Of a DNA stretch of 40,019 bases, positions 1 to 8,524 are shown in pieces. Within the stretch, counting starts at the first letter, position 1. Each line of letters starts with the position of its first letter. The DNA comes from Halomonas sp. 54_146. Lineage in GTDB: Bacteria > Pseudomonadota > Gammaproteobacteria > Pseudomonadales > Halomonadaceae. Under the pieces are notes generated by a model that was not told the origin of the DNA, made no database searches, and saw only the letters and a list, made by a program, of their open reading frames with translations. The DNA lies in contig NZ_LGEN01000035.1 in assembly GCF_001507855.1 (NCBI RefSeq), positions 1-40,019 on the forward strand. The letters are read 5' to 3'. Made by a program: the position numbers and the translations under genes.

Positions 1-150
1 GAACGTGACCGATGATTCCGGCAACGTGACCGGCGATTCCGGAAAACTGCCCAAAATCGGTCACGATAAAACGGAATGCGCGGTCACCATCATCCAGAAT
101 AGACGGTCACGTTCAAACGGAATGGGCGGTCACGATAGGGCGGAATACGC
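1..150. mobile_element. IS21-family-like terminal repeat remnant
   Basis: The first 150 bases are built from short repeats. AACGTGACCG followed by GATTCCGG occurs twice in direct orientation (3-22 and 23-42). The inverse form CGGTCAC, followed by a CGGAAT motif, recurs at about 58, 81, 104 and 127. Clustered GTGACCG/GATTCCGG repeats of this kind are typical of the ends of IS21-family (istA/istB) elements. No transposase gene is visible, so this is either the edge of an element lying to the left of the window or a remnant. The family assignment is from memory of such ends and was not checked by search. Confidence 0.55.
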
Positions 151-397
151 AAAAGGGGCTAATAAAGACAATGCCCTTTCACACAAACACAAAGAATTAA
201 TGGCGTTGGCGATTGGCATTAGCATTCGCTGCGATGGATGCATTGCGTTTCATGCCAAAGCCGTTGCAGAGCTTGGAGCAACCCGCGAAGAAGTAATGGA
301 AATGCTGGGCGTTTGTATGTACATGGGCGGCGGGCCGGCCTTTACGTATGCCGCCCAGGCGCTTGAAGCATTTGATAGTTTTGCCAACAAAAGCTAA
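5..397 (+). pseudogene. AhpD-like carboxymuconolactone decarboxylase-family protein, 5' end replaced by IS sequence
   Basis: From about residue 52 this 130-residue frame matches the AhpD-like/carboxymuconolactone decarboxylase family. It has the redox motif C76-D-G-C79 followed by H83, which in AhpD relays electrons to peroxiredoxins. The first ~50 residues are a translation of the IS-like repeats (bases 1-150) and resemble no AhpD N-terminus, which normally contributes another ~35-40 residues of the fold. I read this as a gene whose promoter, start and N-terminus were lost to an insertion and then placed in frame with insertion sequence. The catalytic half is intact, so a hybrid protein is possible, but the ATG at 5 has no clear ribosome binding site. 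The next genes (peroxiredoxin and MBL fragments, opposite strand) are also damaged. Confidence 0.7.
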
Positions 398-425
398 GCA
401 GTTCGTTGATTTGAAGGCTTATTTC

Positions 426-450
426 TCCGGAGGATTGTCAATCCTCCGGA
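426..450. other. Perfect 11-bp stem-loop after the AhpD fragment
   Basis: TCCGGAGGATT and its exact complement are separated by a 3-base loop. It lies 29 bases after the AhpD stop and 120 bases past the stop of the opposite-strand MBL fragment. Neither side has a proper T-run, so a terminator role is possible but not typical. The rest of 398-570 holds no gene; a second, longer-range inverted repeat (GCAAGAGCC near 479, complement near 530) is present. Confidence 0.5.
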
Positions 451-570
451 AGATGCCTATCAACTGGTCAACAAGGCAGCAAGAGCCCGAGCGACACTCA
501 CACAGTGCTCACTCATATTCGGCTCTTGCTTAAGCAGTAATCTAGACAAACGCCGATCTAAACAAAAACC

Positions 571-1287
571 TTAATCCCAAGCGGCGCCCTCTAACGCATC
601 CAGTGGAATTTTTAAGTAACGTTTACCGTTAGCTTCTGGCTCAGGCAGCTGCCCTCCGCGCGCGTTAACCTGCAAAGAATGCAAAATTAGTTTAGGCATT
701 GGTAGTTCACTATCACGTTTATGGCGCAAAGCGATGTACTCCGCCTCACTTACGCGGGCTAAGTGCGGGTTACGCTCGCGCTGCTCGGCCACCGTACTTT
801 CCCACTGCGGCTCTCGACCATTGGGCATATAGTCGTGCCCGGTAAACACGCGGGTGGCGTCTGGTAGCGCCAGAATTTGCTGAATAGAGTTCCACAGCAC
901 CTTGGCATCTCCCCCTGGGAAGTCTGCCCGTGCGGTGCCAAAATCAGGCTGAAAGAGCGTGTCGTGAACAAACGCCGCATCACCAATCACATAGGTAATA
1001 GACGCCAGCGTATGGCCTGGGGAGTGCATCACGCGGGCTTTTAGCTCGCCAATGGTGAAGGTGTCGCCTTCTGCAAATAGTTTATCCCACTGGCGTCCAT
1101 CAGTCGGCATATCAGGCCAGTGGTAAATCTCTTTCCACAGCGCCTGCACTTTCGTTACGTGCTCTCCAATCGCGGTGGGCGCGCCGGTTTTTTCTTTCAA
1201 ATACTGCGCTGCTGAGAAGTGGTCGGCATGGGGATGGGTGTCGAGAATCCACTCGACCGACAAGCCTTCTTTATGGATGTAAGCCAA
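571..1287 (-). pseudogene. MBL-fold metallo-hydrolase (ETHE1/persulfide-dioxygenase-like), N-terminus deleted
   Basis: The product has the metallo-beta-lactamase signature THPHADH at its start, a second-sphere GHTLAS histidine, an HDTLF aspartate and a TGHDY histidine, so all metal ligands are present. It resembles the ETHE1-like/persulfide dioxygenase group that handles glutathione persulfide or related sulfur species. Family members have about 45-50 residues before the point where this frame begins (AYIHKEG). Here that part is missing and the frame runs straight into the peroxiredoxin gene in another reading frame. The only start is a TTG at 1287 inside the joined sequence with no ribosome binding site. 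I therefore treat it as a 5'-truncated gene. The frame is otherwise undamaged to its stop, which suggests a recent event. Confidence 0.75.
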
Positions 1288-1541
1288 ATGTGTGAGTGGA
1301 TGCTGTCGATCGACAAGCCTAGCAGCTCTGTATTCACCGCTTTGAACTGATCAGCATAGTTCGCAAAGGCCGAAAATTCTGTGGTGCATACCGGGGTAAA
1401 GTCGGAGGGGTGGGCAAAAAGCACCAACCATTTGCCACGATAATCGCTCAGCGACTTTTCGCCGTGGGTGGTTTTGGCAGTAAAGTCAGGGGCTGGGCGG
1501 TTAATCTGAGGCATCATCGGCTGAATAGTGTCGTCTGGCAT
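1197..1541 (-). pseudogene. Peroxiredoxin (1-Cys/Prx6-like), C-terminal part deleted
   Basis: The start is well supported: ATG at 1541 behind AGGAG. Residues 1-85 are a normal AhpC/TSA peroxiredoxin N-terminus, with the peroxidatic cysteine C52 in PSDFTPVCTTEF and the segment LLGLSIDSIHSH typical of Prx6-type proteins. After about residue 85 the family sequence stops and the frame reads through the downstream MBL gene out of register, giving 29 unrelated residues. Full-length Prx6 proteins are about 210-220 residues, so about 130 residues including the dimer interface are missing. The likely cause is one deletion joining the 5' part of this gene to the interior of the MBL gene. The product would keep the catalytic cysteine but probably not fold well. 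Confidence 0.8.
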
Positions 1542-1591
1542 GGTGAACTCCTGTCGTTAACTTAACTACAGGAATAACGATAGTCTTTTTT

Positions 1592-1601
1592 GTTATATAA
1601 C
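1592..1601. promoter_or_regulatory. Palindrome upstream of the peroxiredoxin gene
   Basis: GTTATATAAC, a perfect 10-bp palindrome in an AT-rich patch, lies about 50 bases upstream of the peroxiredoxin start. An operator is possible because peroxiredoxin/persulfide genes are often controlled by redox-sensing repressors. No -35/-10 pair around it is convincing. Confidence 0.25.
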
Positions 1602-1692
1602 GCGAATAGCCATGCCCTATAGCAGCAATAGTGATGATCAGCTGTCATGCGCGTATTCCAGTAATCCTTTTTGCTCACCAAATGCAGCGGGT

Positions 1693-3051
1693 TTACGCTG
1701 AACAGCTCAAGACACTTGCTTTCGATGCTCGCTCGCGTTCTGCATAGAGCGATAGTTCGTCTGTCACCTGGGCACCCAATGCTTTTTCAAAGGCATCGCG
1801 ATTGGCATTCCCGGCATAGGCTTCGCTCTCTGCACCGCCCAGGTTCGACTGAAAAATACCCGCCGCGCTGACCGGTAGAAAATCTTCATAGGTAATCGGC
1901 TGGGCTTCCACTAGGCCCTGTGTGATTAACGCCTCAATATCGGCACTGGCTGCGCCTTTAGCGGCCTGCCCTTTCTCGGTCAGATGATAGTGAAAATACG
2001 CTAACGCCTCACGGCGCATGGCCTCGTCGTTATCGGGGAACTTGGCAAAGACGTTTTTCATCACCGTTTGGTGTGCGTCGTTATCTAACCCTGCGGTTTG
2101 CTGGCGGCCTTCATTAAGCAACTGGTCATAAAGCGCCCGACCTTTCGGCGTTAGCGCCACACCACGCTGTTCAATTTCACCAAAGCGAGCGGTGTGGGTT
2201 CCTTGGGCATCACCGGCAAAGCGAATTGATTCTTCTAATGCTTTAAAGCTGGTTTGGCGCAGCAAAATGGGGCACTCGCGGCGCGGCGGCCCTTCAATGA
2301 CAGCTTTGGGGTTCATGCCCATTTCAGGCATGCGGCGCTGCACTTCGTCAATATCCAAGGTGCGCGGCGTCAGGTGATTAATATGCGGCCCACGGAAGCA
2401 CACCACATCGGCAATCAAACGGTGCTCATCATGAAGCGCTTGATAGGTATCCAGATCGACTGTCGCATCCTGGTGCCAACGGAAGGTTTCCAGGGCTTCT
2501 TTTACGAACTGATCGGCCTCTTCGCTGGTTAGTCCCCCCTGGGTTTCATGGCGTTCAATAAGCGTGCGCGCCCCTGGGGTAAAGATATCGCGCTTGGCCA
2601 GAATCTCTTCTGCACGCTGGCGCAGCGCCTCACTTTCAATCAGCTCTAAACGCAGCAGCGAGGTAAAAACGCGGAAAGGGTTCATCGCCAACGCATCATC
2701 ATCGATGGGCCGGAAAGCGGTTGAGTGAACCGGCACGCCCGCTTTAGAAAGGTCGTAATAACCGACCGGATACATGCCCATGACGGCGAACAAGCGCCGC
2801 AGCATAGAAAGTTCAGCGGCGGTTCCCACGCGAATCGCCCCGTGGCGCTCTACGCTCAAACGCGCCAATTCACCCTGTGCTTCCAAGCGGCGATGCAGCT
2901 CTGGCTGCTGGCTAAGCGTTTCTTGGTTAACACGCTCGACAAGTTCAAGCAGCGTGCCGTACTGCGGCACTTCGGCTTGGTACATAGCCGACATCGCCTT
3001 AGAGAAACGGTCGCGAACATCATTGGTTGAAAGAAGGTTCGGTTGAGTCAT
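1693..3051 (-). CDS. hglS: 2-oxoadipate dioxygenase/decarboxylase (HglS/YdcJ, DUF1338)
   Basis: A 452-residue protein of the DUF1338 family (E. coli YdcJ, P. putida HglS, about 460 residues). HglS is an Fe(II) enzyme of the vicinal-oxygen-chelate type that converts 2-oxoadipate to D-2-hydroxyglutarate in D-lysine/2-aminoadipate breakdown. The iron ligands known from P. putida (H70, H226, E294) fall at exactly the same numbers here: H70 in ERHGAIRVG, H226 in GPHINHLTPR and E294 in FGEIEQRG. The stretch VGYYDLSKAGVPVHSTAFRP is family-typical. The start is ATG at 3051 behind a weak GAGAGAG stretch. It stands alone, divergent from paaX, with no other lysine-degradation gene in view, so any link to the neighbouring paa genes is unlikely. 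Confidence 0.9.
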   Translation of the reverse strand: MTQPNLLSTNDVRDRFSKAMSAMYQAEVPQYGTLLELVERVNQETLSQQPELHRRLEAQGELARLSVERHGAIRVGTAAELSMLRRLFAVMGMYPVGYYDLSKAGVPVHSTAFRPIDDDALAMNPFRVFTSLLRLELIESEALRQRAEEILAKRDIFTPGARTLIERHETQGGLTSEEADQFVKEALETFRWHQDATVDLDTYQALHDEHRLIADVVCFRGPHINHLTPRTLDIDEVQRRMPEMGMNPKAVIEGPPRRECPILLRQTSFKALEESIRFAGDAQGTHTARFGEIEQRGVALTPKGRALYDQLLNEGRQQTAGLDNDAHQTVMKNVFAKFPDNDEAMRREALAYFHYHLTEKGQAAKGAASADIEALITQGLVEAQPITYEDFLPVSAAGIFQSNLGGAESEAYAGNANRDAFEKALGAQVTDELSLYAERERASKASVLSCSA

Positions 3052-3243
3052 TTCGTTGCTCTCTCTGCCTATTGTTGGGATAAGGGTAAGATACCGACGT
3101 CAATTGCTAACGAGTCTCGACGTGCGATTGATCTGCGACTCAGGCCAAATCACAAACAAACGTGATACGATAATCTTTCATAGTATTTACATTTTCTGTC
3201 ATCTTTACTCGCAGAATCACCGTTAAGGGAATCAATTTTAACC
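3052..3243. promoter_or_regulatory. Divergent hglS-paaX promoter region
   Basis: This 192-bp gap must hold both promoters. Candidate signals are GATAAT at 3169-3174 preceded by a TG-like extension, and two GAATCA hexamers (about 3214 and 3228) just before paaX. GAATCA is part of the E. coli PaaX operator as I recall it, so autoregulation is conceivable. No -35 box is convincing. Confidence 0.3.
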
Positions 3244-4170
3244 ATGTCGTCAGCTACAGACTGCGTCGCTACGCTTATTGATGACTTCCAGAAGCGGCGG
3301 CCAATTCGCGCCGGTTCGCTGATTATTACCGTCTATGGTGACTCTATCGTCCCACGAGGCGGTACCGTGTGGCTTGGCAGCCTATCGAAATTGGTGGAGC
3401 CAATCGGTATCAATGAGCGGCTGGTGCGTACATCCGTTTACCGGCTGACTCATGAAACTTGGCTAAGGGGTGAGAAGGTGGGTCGTCGCAGCTACTATCG
3501 GTTGAGTGGCCCTGGGCGGCGGCGCTTCGAACAAGCCTTCAAGCGCGTCTATTACGGCTCCCAACTGCCTTGGTCAGGCCAATGGACATTGGCATTACTA
3601 ACACAGCTACCTCCAGACCGACGCCAACAGATTCGTGATGAACTCGAATGGCTAGGCTTTGGTAGCTTTGCCCAGGGTGTGTTGGCGCATCCCACACTGT
3701 CATGCGCGGAAACCATGGCGGCCTTGCAAGAACTTGATGTGGCAGACGACACGATCGTGATGCAAACTCAAGCCATGGAACCCACCACCAGCAAACCACT
3801 ACGCCTTCAGGTTAGAGACAGCTGGAACCTCGATGAACTAGCCGAGCTTTACCAGCGGTTCCTCGTTAAATTTCGTCCGCTCTGGAATGCACTCAACGCA
3901 GAAAACAATCTGGGGCAAGAAGAAAGCTTCATTGCTCGCACTCTGTTGATTCATGAGTATCGCAAAGTTCAGTTACGCGACCCGTTGCTACCTGACGAGC
4001 TACTCCCCACGGCATGGGAAGGTCGCTACGCTCATCAGCTCTGCCGCAACCTCTACCGTTTACTCTACGAACGGGCAGAGCATTGGCTAGACCGCCACTT
4101 GGAAACGGCCGAGGGCCCATTACCAGCCCCTGGCCCAAGTTTCTACCAGCGTTTTGGGGGGCTGAAATGA
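3244..4170 (+). CDS. paaX: PaaX, phenylacetate operon repressor
   Basis: A 308-residue match to PaaX, the GntR-like winged-helix repressor of phenylacetate genes whose effector is phenylacetyl-CoA. The N-terminal helix-turn-helix lies at about residues 18-85 (RAGSLIITVYGDSIVPRGG, then the segment INERLVRTSVYRL). The central PaaX domain and a C-terminal helical PaaX_C domain (LLIHEYRKVQLRDPLLP) are both complete. The start is ATG at 3244, which gives the usual family length; the ribosome binding site is poor (AAGGGAATC further upstream). It converges on paaY/paaN and faces a terminator at 4233. Likely targets are the paaF and paaA promoters, which share a motif (see 6841 and 13316). Confidence 0.93.
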   Translation: MSSATDCVATLIDDFQKRRPIRAGSLIITVYGDSIVPRGGTVWLGSLSKLVEPIGINERLVRTSVYRLTHETWLRGEKVGRRSYYRLSGPGRRRFEQAFKRVYYGSQLPWSGQWTLALLTQLPPDRRQQIRDELEWLGFGSFAQGVLAHPTLSCAETMAALQELDVADDTIVMQTQAMEPTTSKPLRLQVRDSWNLDELAELYQRFLVKFRPLWNALNAENNLGQEESFIARTLLIHEYRKVQLRDPLLPDELLPTAWEGRYAHQLCRNLYRLLYERAEHWLDRHLETAEGPLPAPGPSFYQRFGGLK

Positions 4171-4186
4171 GCATTAGCGGCGGTGT

Positions 4187-4221
4187 TATTTATACAAAGG
4201 CCCGTATTTATACAAGGGCAT
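4187..4221. repeat. 18-bp tandem repeat, two copies
   Basis: TATTTATACAA at 4187-4197 recurs at 4205-4215, and each copy is followed by AAGGCC or AGGGC. It lies just past the paaX stop and before the terminator. It is one of six short arrays in intergenic positions in this window. Confidence 0.6.
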
Positions 4222-4232
4222 AGGAAGCACAA

Positions 4233-4258
4233 GGCGTCCTAGCGGACGCCACGCTTTT
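4233..4258 (+). terminator. Terminator after paaX
   Basis: Perfect 7-bp stem GGCGTCC/GGACGCC with loop TAGC (4233-4250), followed by ACGCTTTT. It sits between the convergent paaX and paaY and could act in both directions, although the T-run favours the plus strand. Confidence 0.7.
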
Positions 4259-4280
4259 AAATAAAGTTTATAGCTTACAA

Positions 4281-4889
4281 TTATGACGACGACTCTAAGG
4301 TCTGCTGCTTGGGCTGGGTGTCACCGGCTAGCAAAGCTGGGCGGTCTGCATCGATTTCATCCAACGGCTCGCAAGGCTCCAGGCTATCACGGCAGCGGGT
4401 CACTAAGCGCTGATACTCTTGAGTGCCCTGCTGCTTCCATGCAAACTCTTCGTCGCTCAGCGCGCGTTTAACCTTTGCAGGCGCTCCCATTACCAGCGAC
4501 TGAGGCTCACACTCGAAACCCGCCTTGACGAAGGCTGCCGCCGCAACAATAGACCGCTCAGCAATGTGGGCACCGTCCATCACCACGGCGTTCATACCCA
4601 CCATGGCATCACGCCCAATCACGCAGCCATGCAATACCGCACCATGGCCGATATGACCATCCTTCTCAACTTTAGTAACGCAGCCCGGAAAGCCGTGCAT
4701 CACACAGGTATCCTGAAGGTTCGAGCCCTCTTCCAGCACCAAGCGGCCAAAATCACCGCGCATCACCGCGCCGGGGCCGACATAACAACCAGGGCCCACA
4801 ATCACATCACCAATCAACACCGCTGTGGGGTGGACATAAGCCGTCGGATGCACCACCGGCGTTACCCCTTCAAGTCGATAGTAAGGCAT
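4281..4889 (-). CDS. paaY: PaaY, hexapeptide-repeat thioesterase of phenylacetate degradation
   Basis: A left-handed beta-helix protein of the gamma-carbonic-anhydrase superfamily, 202 residues (family about 196-200). Imperfect hexapeptide repeats run from [19 protein letters not shown] to about residue 130. Histidines of the trimeric zinc site are visible in MHGFPG and in [10 protein letters not shown]. In E. coli, PaaY is a thioesterase that removes dead-end CoA compounds formed when the paa pathway stalls. I start at the ATG at 4889, behind GGAGAATGTA, rather than a longer frame reaching 4970. That longer frame adds 27 residues unlike the family and overlaps paaN. The gene follows paaN by 11 bases on the same strand, so the two form an operon. 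Confidence 0.9.
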   Translation of the reverse strand: MPYYRLEGVTPVVHPTAYVHPTAVLIGDVIVGPGCYVGPGAVMRGDFGRLVLEEGSNLQDTCVMHGFPGCVTKVEKDGHIGHGAVLHGCVIGRDAMVGMNAVVMDGAHIAERSIVAAAAFVKAGFECEPQSLVMGAPAKVKRALSDEEFAWKQQGTQEYQRLVTRCRDSLEPCEPLDEIDADRPALLAGDTQPKQQTLESSS

Positions 4890-4900
4890 TACATTCTCCG

Positions 4901-6577
4901 TTAGTTTGATGGACTGTGGCGGCGGCTTTGCACCACCACGAAGCGGCTGGCAACAAAAGCTTGGTTGCATAAAGAAGCATTGGCCGCCGGGTTACCCCCG
5001 GTCGCGTGAAAGTCACTGAAAGCCGCTGACTGGTTGACGAATATTCCCCCATCCAGGTTCAGCGAAAGCGGAGTCGCTACCTCGATAGCCAGCTGCTCGA
5101 ACTGATCAGCCACCGACTCATCAGTCGTGTAGGCACCGAGGGTTATCGCACCCTTTTCCCGGATCACATCACGCGCCAGTTCAATGCTATGCGCGGTGTT
5201 CTCAGTCGCAATAACAAAGCTGATCGGGCCGAAGCGCTCCTCACTGTAGGCCGCCTTCAGCGCTGCATCCACCTTGAGGATAAGCGGCGTATGAATGCGG
5301 GCGTCAGGGTATTGGGCGTGTTTTCGTGACTCGCTATCCAGTACTATTTCGCCCAAGTTGCGGCATTCGCCAATCCGTGCTTGCGTCTCCAATGACTGAA
5401 GGGCACCCAACACCGTGCAGGCTCGATCGTTGTCACTCAGAAAGGCTTGAACGGCTTTCGCAAGTGCTGCTGCCACATCGTCAAAACTTAAATGGCCATC
5501 CGATGTTTCAATACCGCTTTTGGGCACATAAATGGCCTGAGGGGTCGTACACATCTGCCCGGAATACAGGCTCAGCGAGAAGGCAAGGTTCGCCATAACC
5601 GCTTTAAGGTTATCAACGCTGTCGATAATGACCGTGTTAATGCCGGCTTTCTCGGCAAACACCTGAGCCTGGGTGGCGTTCTTAATCAGCCAGTCACCGA
5701 AGGCGTTGGAGCCGGTGAAATCGATCAGTTTGACCGCAGGGTCAAGCGCCAGCGTTTTAGTCAGCGGCGCATCGGCTGTGTCGGGCACCAAACTCACCAG
5801 GCAAGGATCAAAGCCTGCTTCCTCAAGCACCTGCTGAGCAACGCGGGTGGTCATCGCCACGGGCAAAATAGCGCCAGGGTGCGGCTTAAGAATGACCGGG
5901 TTGCCGGTTGCCAAGCTGGCAAACAATCCAGGGTAAGTGTTCCAGGTGGGGAACGTGGAGCAGGCCACCACCAATGAGATGCCGCGCGGCACAATATGGA
6001 AACGCTTATCGATCACCAAGGGGTCATGCTTGCCCTGGGGCTTAACCCACTGGGCAGTAGCGGGAATCTGAGCCATTGATTGCCAGGCATACGCCACTGC
6101 TTCAAGACCGCGATCCTGAGCATGCGGCCCACCCGCCTGAAACGCCATCAACGGCCCCTGGCCGCTGGTATGCATCACCGCCTGAGAAATCTCTGGGCTC
6201 ATGGCATTAAGGCGCGACAGGATTTCCAGACACACACCCACACGCGCTTGCGCCCCGGCATCTCGCCAGTCGCGCATTGCAGTGTGCATGGCTGATATCA
6301 GCGCTTCAGGATTTGGCTGGTCATACGTAATGCCGAGAGCAAAGCCAAAAGGAGATACTTCGCTACCCACTTGCTGAGTGCTGCCAACACTATTAAGCCT
6401 AAATGGCTGATTACACAGTGATTCGAACCTCGAAGGTGCCGATTTAACGGCCTCCTCTGGGTATTTCCGCATGCTTTCTGGATAGGGCGTCCAAAAATTA
6501 CGGCTAGAGATAGCGTCGACAGCCTGGTCAAGCATCTCACGATGAAGGTCAAACATCTGCTGCGCTGATTGCGTCAT
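4901..6577 (-). CDS. paaN: PaaN-type aldehyde dehydrogenase-like protein of the phenylacetate cluster
   Basis: A 558-residue aldehyde dehydrogenase-superfamily protein of the PaaN_2 type (TIGR02288-like, about 550 residues). It has the family N-terminus [26 protein letters not shown], a Rossmann region around [37 protein letters not shown], and the presumed nucleophile C343 in SGQMCTTPQ. Its exact reaction in the pathway is uncertain. The established aldehyde dehydrogenase step is done by PaaZ, which is also present here (17378-19420), so PaaN is either an accessory dehydrogenase or works on a related intermediate. The start is ATG at 6577 behind AGGAGCGC; an upstream in-frame ATG at 6619 lacks a binding site. 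It is transcribed divergently from paaF with paaY behind it. Confidence 0.88.
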   Translation of the reverse strand: MTQSAQQMFDLHREMLDQAVDAISSRNFWTPYPESMRKYPEEAVKSAPSRFESLCNQPFRLNSVGSTQQVGSEVSPFGFALGITYDQPNPEALISAMHTAMRDWRDAGAQARVGVCLEILSRLNAMSPEISQAVMHTSGQGPLMAFQAGGPHAQDRGLEAVAYAWQSMAQIPATAQWVKPQGKHDPLVIDKRFHIVPRGISLVVACSTFPTWNTYPGLFASLATGNPVILKPHPGAILPVAMTTRVAQQVLEEAGFDPCLVSLVPDTADAPLTKTLALDPAVKLIDFTGSNAFGDWLIKNATQAQVFAEKAGINTVIIDSVDNLKAVMANLAFSLSLYSGQMCTTPQAIYVPKSGIETSDGHLSFDDVAAALAKAVQAFLSDNDRACTVLGALQSLETQARIGECRNLGEIVLDSESRKHAQYPDARIHTPLILKVDAALKAAYSEERFGPISFVIATENTAHSIELARDVIREKGAITLGAYTTDESVADQFEQLAIEVATPLSLNLDGGIFVNQSAAFSDFHATGGNPAANASLCNQAFVASRFVVVQSRRHSPSN

Positions 6578-6941
6578 GGGGGCGCTCCTACACTTATTTT
6601 TTTGATACGCTATATTCATTAAGACTATATTTCACGTAACAAAACATCAAATACTTTCCCCGTCACTGTTTACTTTATGACTGGCTAAAAAATTCCAAAA
6701 CCCTTTGCCCAGTGGCTAAAAAACACTTTCAAAGCCAAATACCTACCTTTTAATACCATGGTCTAATAACCGTCTTTTATGCATCAAATATCTCCACAAC
6801 TCTTTGTTAAAAAACAATAAATAATCAAAATCAGCAGTAAGTGACACATTAAATACAACCAATCAATATTGATGCGTATCAAAATAAATCTATACTCGGC
6901 GGATATTCATCCAGTGCACTACAGGCAGAACTGAGGAAAAA
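6578..6941. promoter_or_regulatory. Divergent paaN-paaF intergenic region
   Basis: An AT-rich 364-bp gap without a gene. It contains the paaF promoter (separate entry), a perfect palindrome ATCAATATTGAT at 6862-6873, and a possible paaN promoter on the minus strand (TTGATG complement at 6645-6650, TATAGT complement at 6624-6629, 15-bp spacing). A minus-strand CAGTGACGGGGAAAGTA near 6660 loosely resembles the GTGACAC motif. Confidence 0.45.
6838..6896 (+). promoter_or_regulatory. paaF promoter with GTGACAC motif
   Basis: TTGATG (6869-6874), 16-bp spacer, TATACT (6891-6896) make a good sigma-70-type promoter 45 bases before paaF. Upstream, TAAGTGACACATTAAATA (from 6839) matches the motif at the paaA promoter. 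Both sites are candidates for PaaX binding. Confidence 0.6.
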
Positions 6942-7715
6942 ATGCTCACTACTCTAAAAATAACCCCACCCCTGGAAGGCGTTTTGTGTATCACGCTGAA
7001 TCGCCCAGAAGCACTGAATGCCCTTAATACACAGCTGCTTGGCGAGCTCGCTGATACCTTGCGCGACGCTGATAGTGACAACAACATTCGTGCCGTGGTG
7101 ATTACTGGCAGCACGAAAGCGTTCGCCGCCGGTGCGGATATTAAGGAAATGGCTGAACGCGACCTGGTCGGTATGCTGGAAGATCCTCGCCAGCACCACT
7201 GGGCGACCATTACGCGTTTTCGCAAACCGATTATTGCCGCCGTCAACGGCTATGCGCTGGGCGGCGGCTGCGAGCTAGCCATGCATGCGGACATCGTTAT
7301 TGCCGGTGAAAATGCCCTGTTCGGCCAGCCAGAAATTAACCTGGGCATCATGCCCGGTGCCGGCGGTACCCAACGGCTACTGCGAGCGGTGGGTAAATCA
7401 TTGGCCAACCAGATGGTACTGACCGGCGAGCCGATTACCTCTCGCCGTGCACTCGATGCTGGCTTGATTAGCGAGATTACCCAGCCCGAATTGACCCTTG
7501 AGCGCGCCATGGCGATTGCAACGCTCATCGCCTCCAAAGCACCGCTGGCAGTGCGTTTGGCGCGGGAATCGCTACACAAGGCGATGGATACCGATCTGGC
7601 CACAGGCTTACGCTTTGAACGCCATGCGTTCACTCTACTGGCGGGTACCGCCGACCGTGAAGAGGGCATTAACGCCTTCCAAGAAAAACGACCTGCCACT
7701 TTTCAAGGGCACTGA
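6942..7715 (+). CDS. paaF: PaaF, 2,3-dehydroadipyl-CoA hydratase
   Basis: A 257-residue crotonase-family protein. The oxyanion-hole segment AAGADIKEMAERD and the segment FGQPEINLGIMPGAGGTQRLLRAVG are clear, and the closest family I recognise is PaaF. In the pathway it hydrates 2,3-dehydroadipyl-CoA to 3-hydroxyadipyl-CoA. The second catalytic glutamate of mitochondrial crotonase is not present at GKSLANQM; E. coli PaaF, as I recall it, also lacks it, so this is probably normal. The start is ATG at 6942 behind TGAGGAAAAA. It is first in the paaFGHIJK operon and 16 bases from paaG. Confidence 0.9.
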   Translation: MLTTLKITPPLEGVLCITLNRPEALNALNTQLLGELADTLRDADSDNNIRAVVITGSTKAFAAGADIKEMAERDLVGMLEDPRQHHWATITRFRKPIIAAVNGYALGGGCELAMHADIVIAGENALFGQPEINLGIMPGAGGTQRLLRAVGKSLANQMVLTGEPITSRRALDAGLISEITQPELTLERAMAIATLIASKAPLAVRLARESLHKAMDTDLATGLRFERHAFTLLAGTADREEGINAFQEKRPATFQGH

Positions 7716-7731
7716 CACAAGGATATACCCC

Positions 7732-8523
7732 ATGAGCCAAGCGCCCCTGCTGTACACCGTGGAAGACGGCGTCGCCCGTATCACGCTGAACCGCCCCGAC
7801 AGCCTAAATAGCTTCAATACCGAGATGCACGCCGAGATGCGCAAGACGCTAAAGGCCGTGCGCCAGGACCCAAGCGTCCGTGCTCTTCTGCTGACCGGCA
7901 ACGGCCGTGGGTTCTGCGCCGGTCAGGATCTTTCCGATCGTAGCGTGGCGCCCGGCGAGCAAGCCCCCGACCTCGGCGAGTCACTGGAGAAGCGCTACAA
8001 CCCCATGCTGCGCGCCCTTAAAGACATGCCGTTCCCCACCATTTGCGCGGTGAACGGCGTGGCCGCAGGCGCTGGTGCCAATATTGCACTGGCCTGCGAC
8101 ATCGTGCTGGCGGCTCGCTCGGCAAGCTTCATTCAGGCCTTCTGCAAGATTGGCTTAATTCCGGATTCAGGCGGCACCTGGACCCTGCCTAACTTAGTGG
8201 GCATGGCGCGCGCCAAGGGTCTGGCGATGTTGGGTGATAAGCTCCCCGCCGAAAAAGCCGAGCAATGGGGCATGATCTGGCGCTGCGTTGATGATGAGGC
8301 GCTTCAAGAAGAAGCCATGAACATGGCTCGCCACCTGGCCACTCAGCCCACGCGCGGTTTAGCACTGATCAAACGTGCCCTGCATGCCAGCAGCGATAAC
8401 AGCTTCAATGAGCAGCTCGACCTGGAACGCGACCTGCAGCGCCTTGCCGGGCGCAGCGAAGATTACCGCGAAGGCGTCAGCGCTTTTATCGAGAAACGCC
8501 GGCCCACCTTCAAGGGAGAGTGA
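7732..8523 (+). CDS. paaG: PaaG, ring-1,2-epoxyphenylacetyl-CoA isomerase
   Basis: A 263-residue crotonase-family protein matching PaaG, which isomerises the epoxide made by PaaABCE to oxepin-CoA and also shifts double bonds in a later intermediate. Visible signatures are GRGFCAGQDLSDR for CoA/oxyanion binding, NGVAAGAGANIALACDIV, and IPDSGGTWTLPNLVG with the PaaG-type aspartate. The start is ATG at 7732 behind AAGGATATACCCC. A longer frame opening at 7498 merely overlaps paaF. One base separates its stop from the paaH start. Confidence 0.92.
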   Translation: MSQAPLLYTVEDGVARITLNRPDSLNSFNTEMHAEMRKTLKAVRQDPSVRALLLTGNGRGFCAGQDLSDRSVAPGEQAPDLGESLEKRYNPMLRALKDMPFPTICAVNGVAAGAGANIALACDIVLAARSASFIQAFCKIGLIPDSGGTWTLPNLVGMARAKGLAMLGDKLPAEKAEQWGMIWRCVDDEALQEEAMNMARHLATQPTRGLALIKRALHASSDNSFNEQLDLERDLQRLAGRSEDYREGVSAFIEKRRPTFKGE

Positions 8524-8524
8524 T

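Noticed and set aside
4419..4904. 161-residue plus-strand frame inside paaY
   Set aside because: Shadow frame; paaY on the other strand has clear hexapeptide repeats and a good start.
5492..5977. 161-residue plus-strand frame inside paaN
   Set aside because: Shadow of the aldehyde dehydrogenase coding sequence; composition is typical of antisense reading.
6942..7715. Missing catalytic glutamate in PaaF as a defect
   Set aside because: As I recall, E. coli PaaF also lacks a glutamate at this aligned position, so it is probably normal for the family.
7498..7731. N-terminal extension of paaG
   Set aside because: It overlaps paaF out of frame and is not crotonase sequence; the ATG at 7732 has its own binding site.
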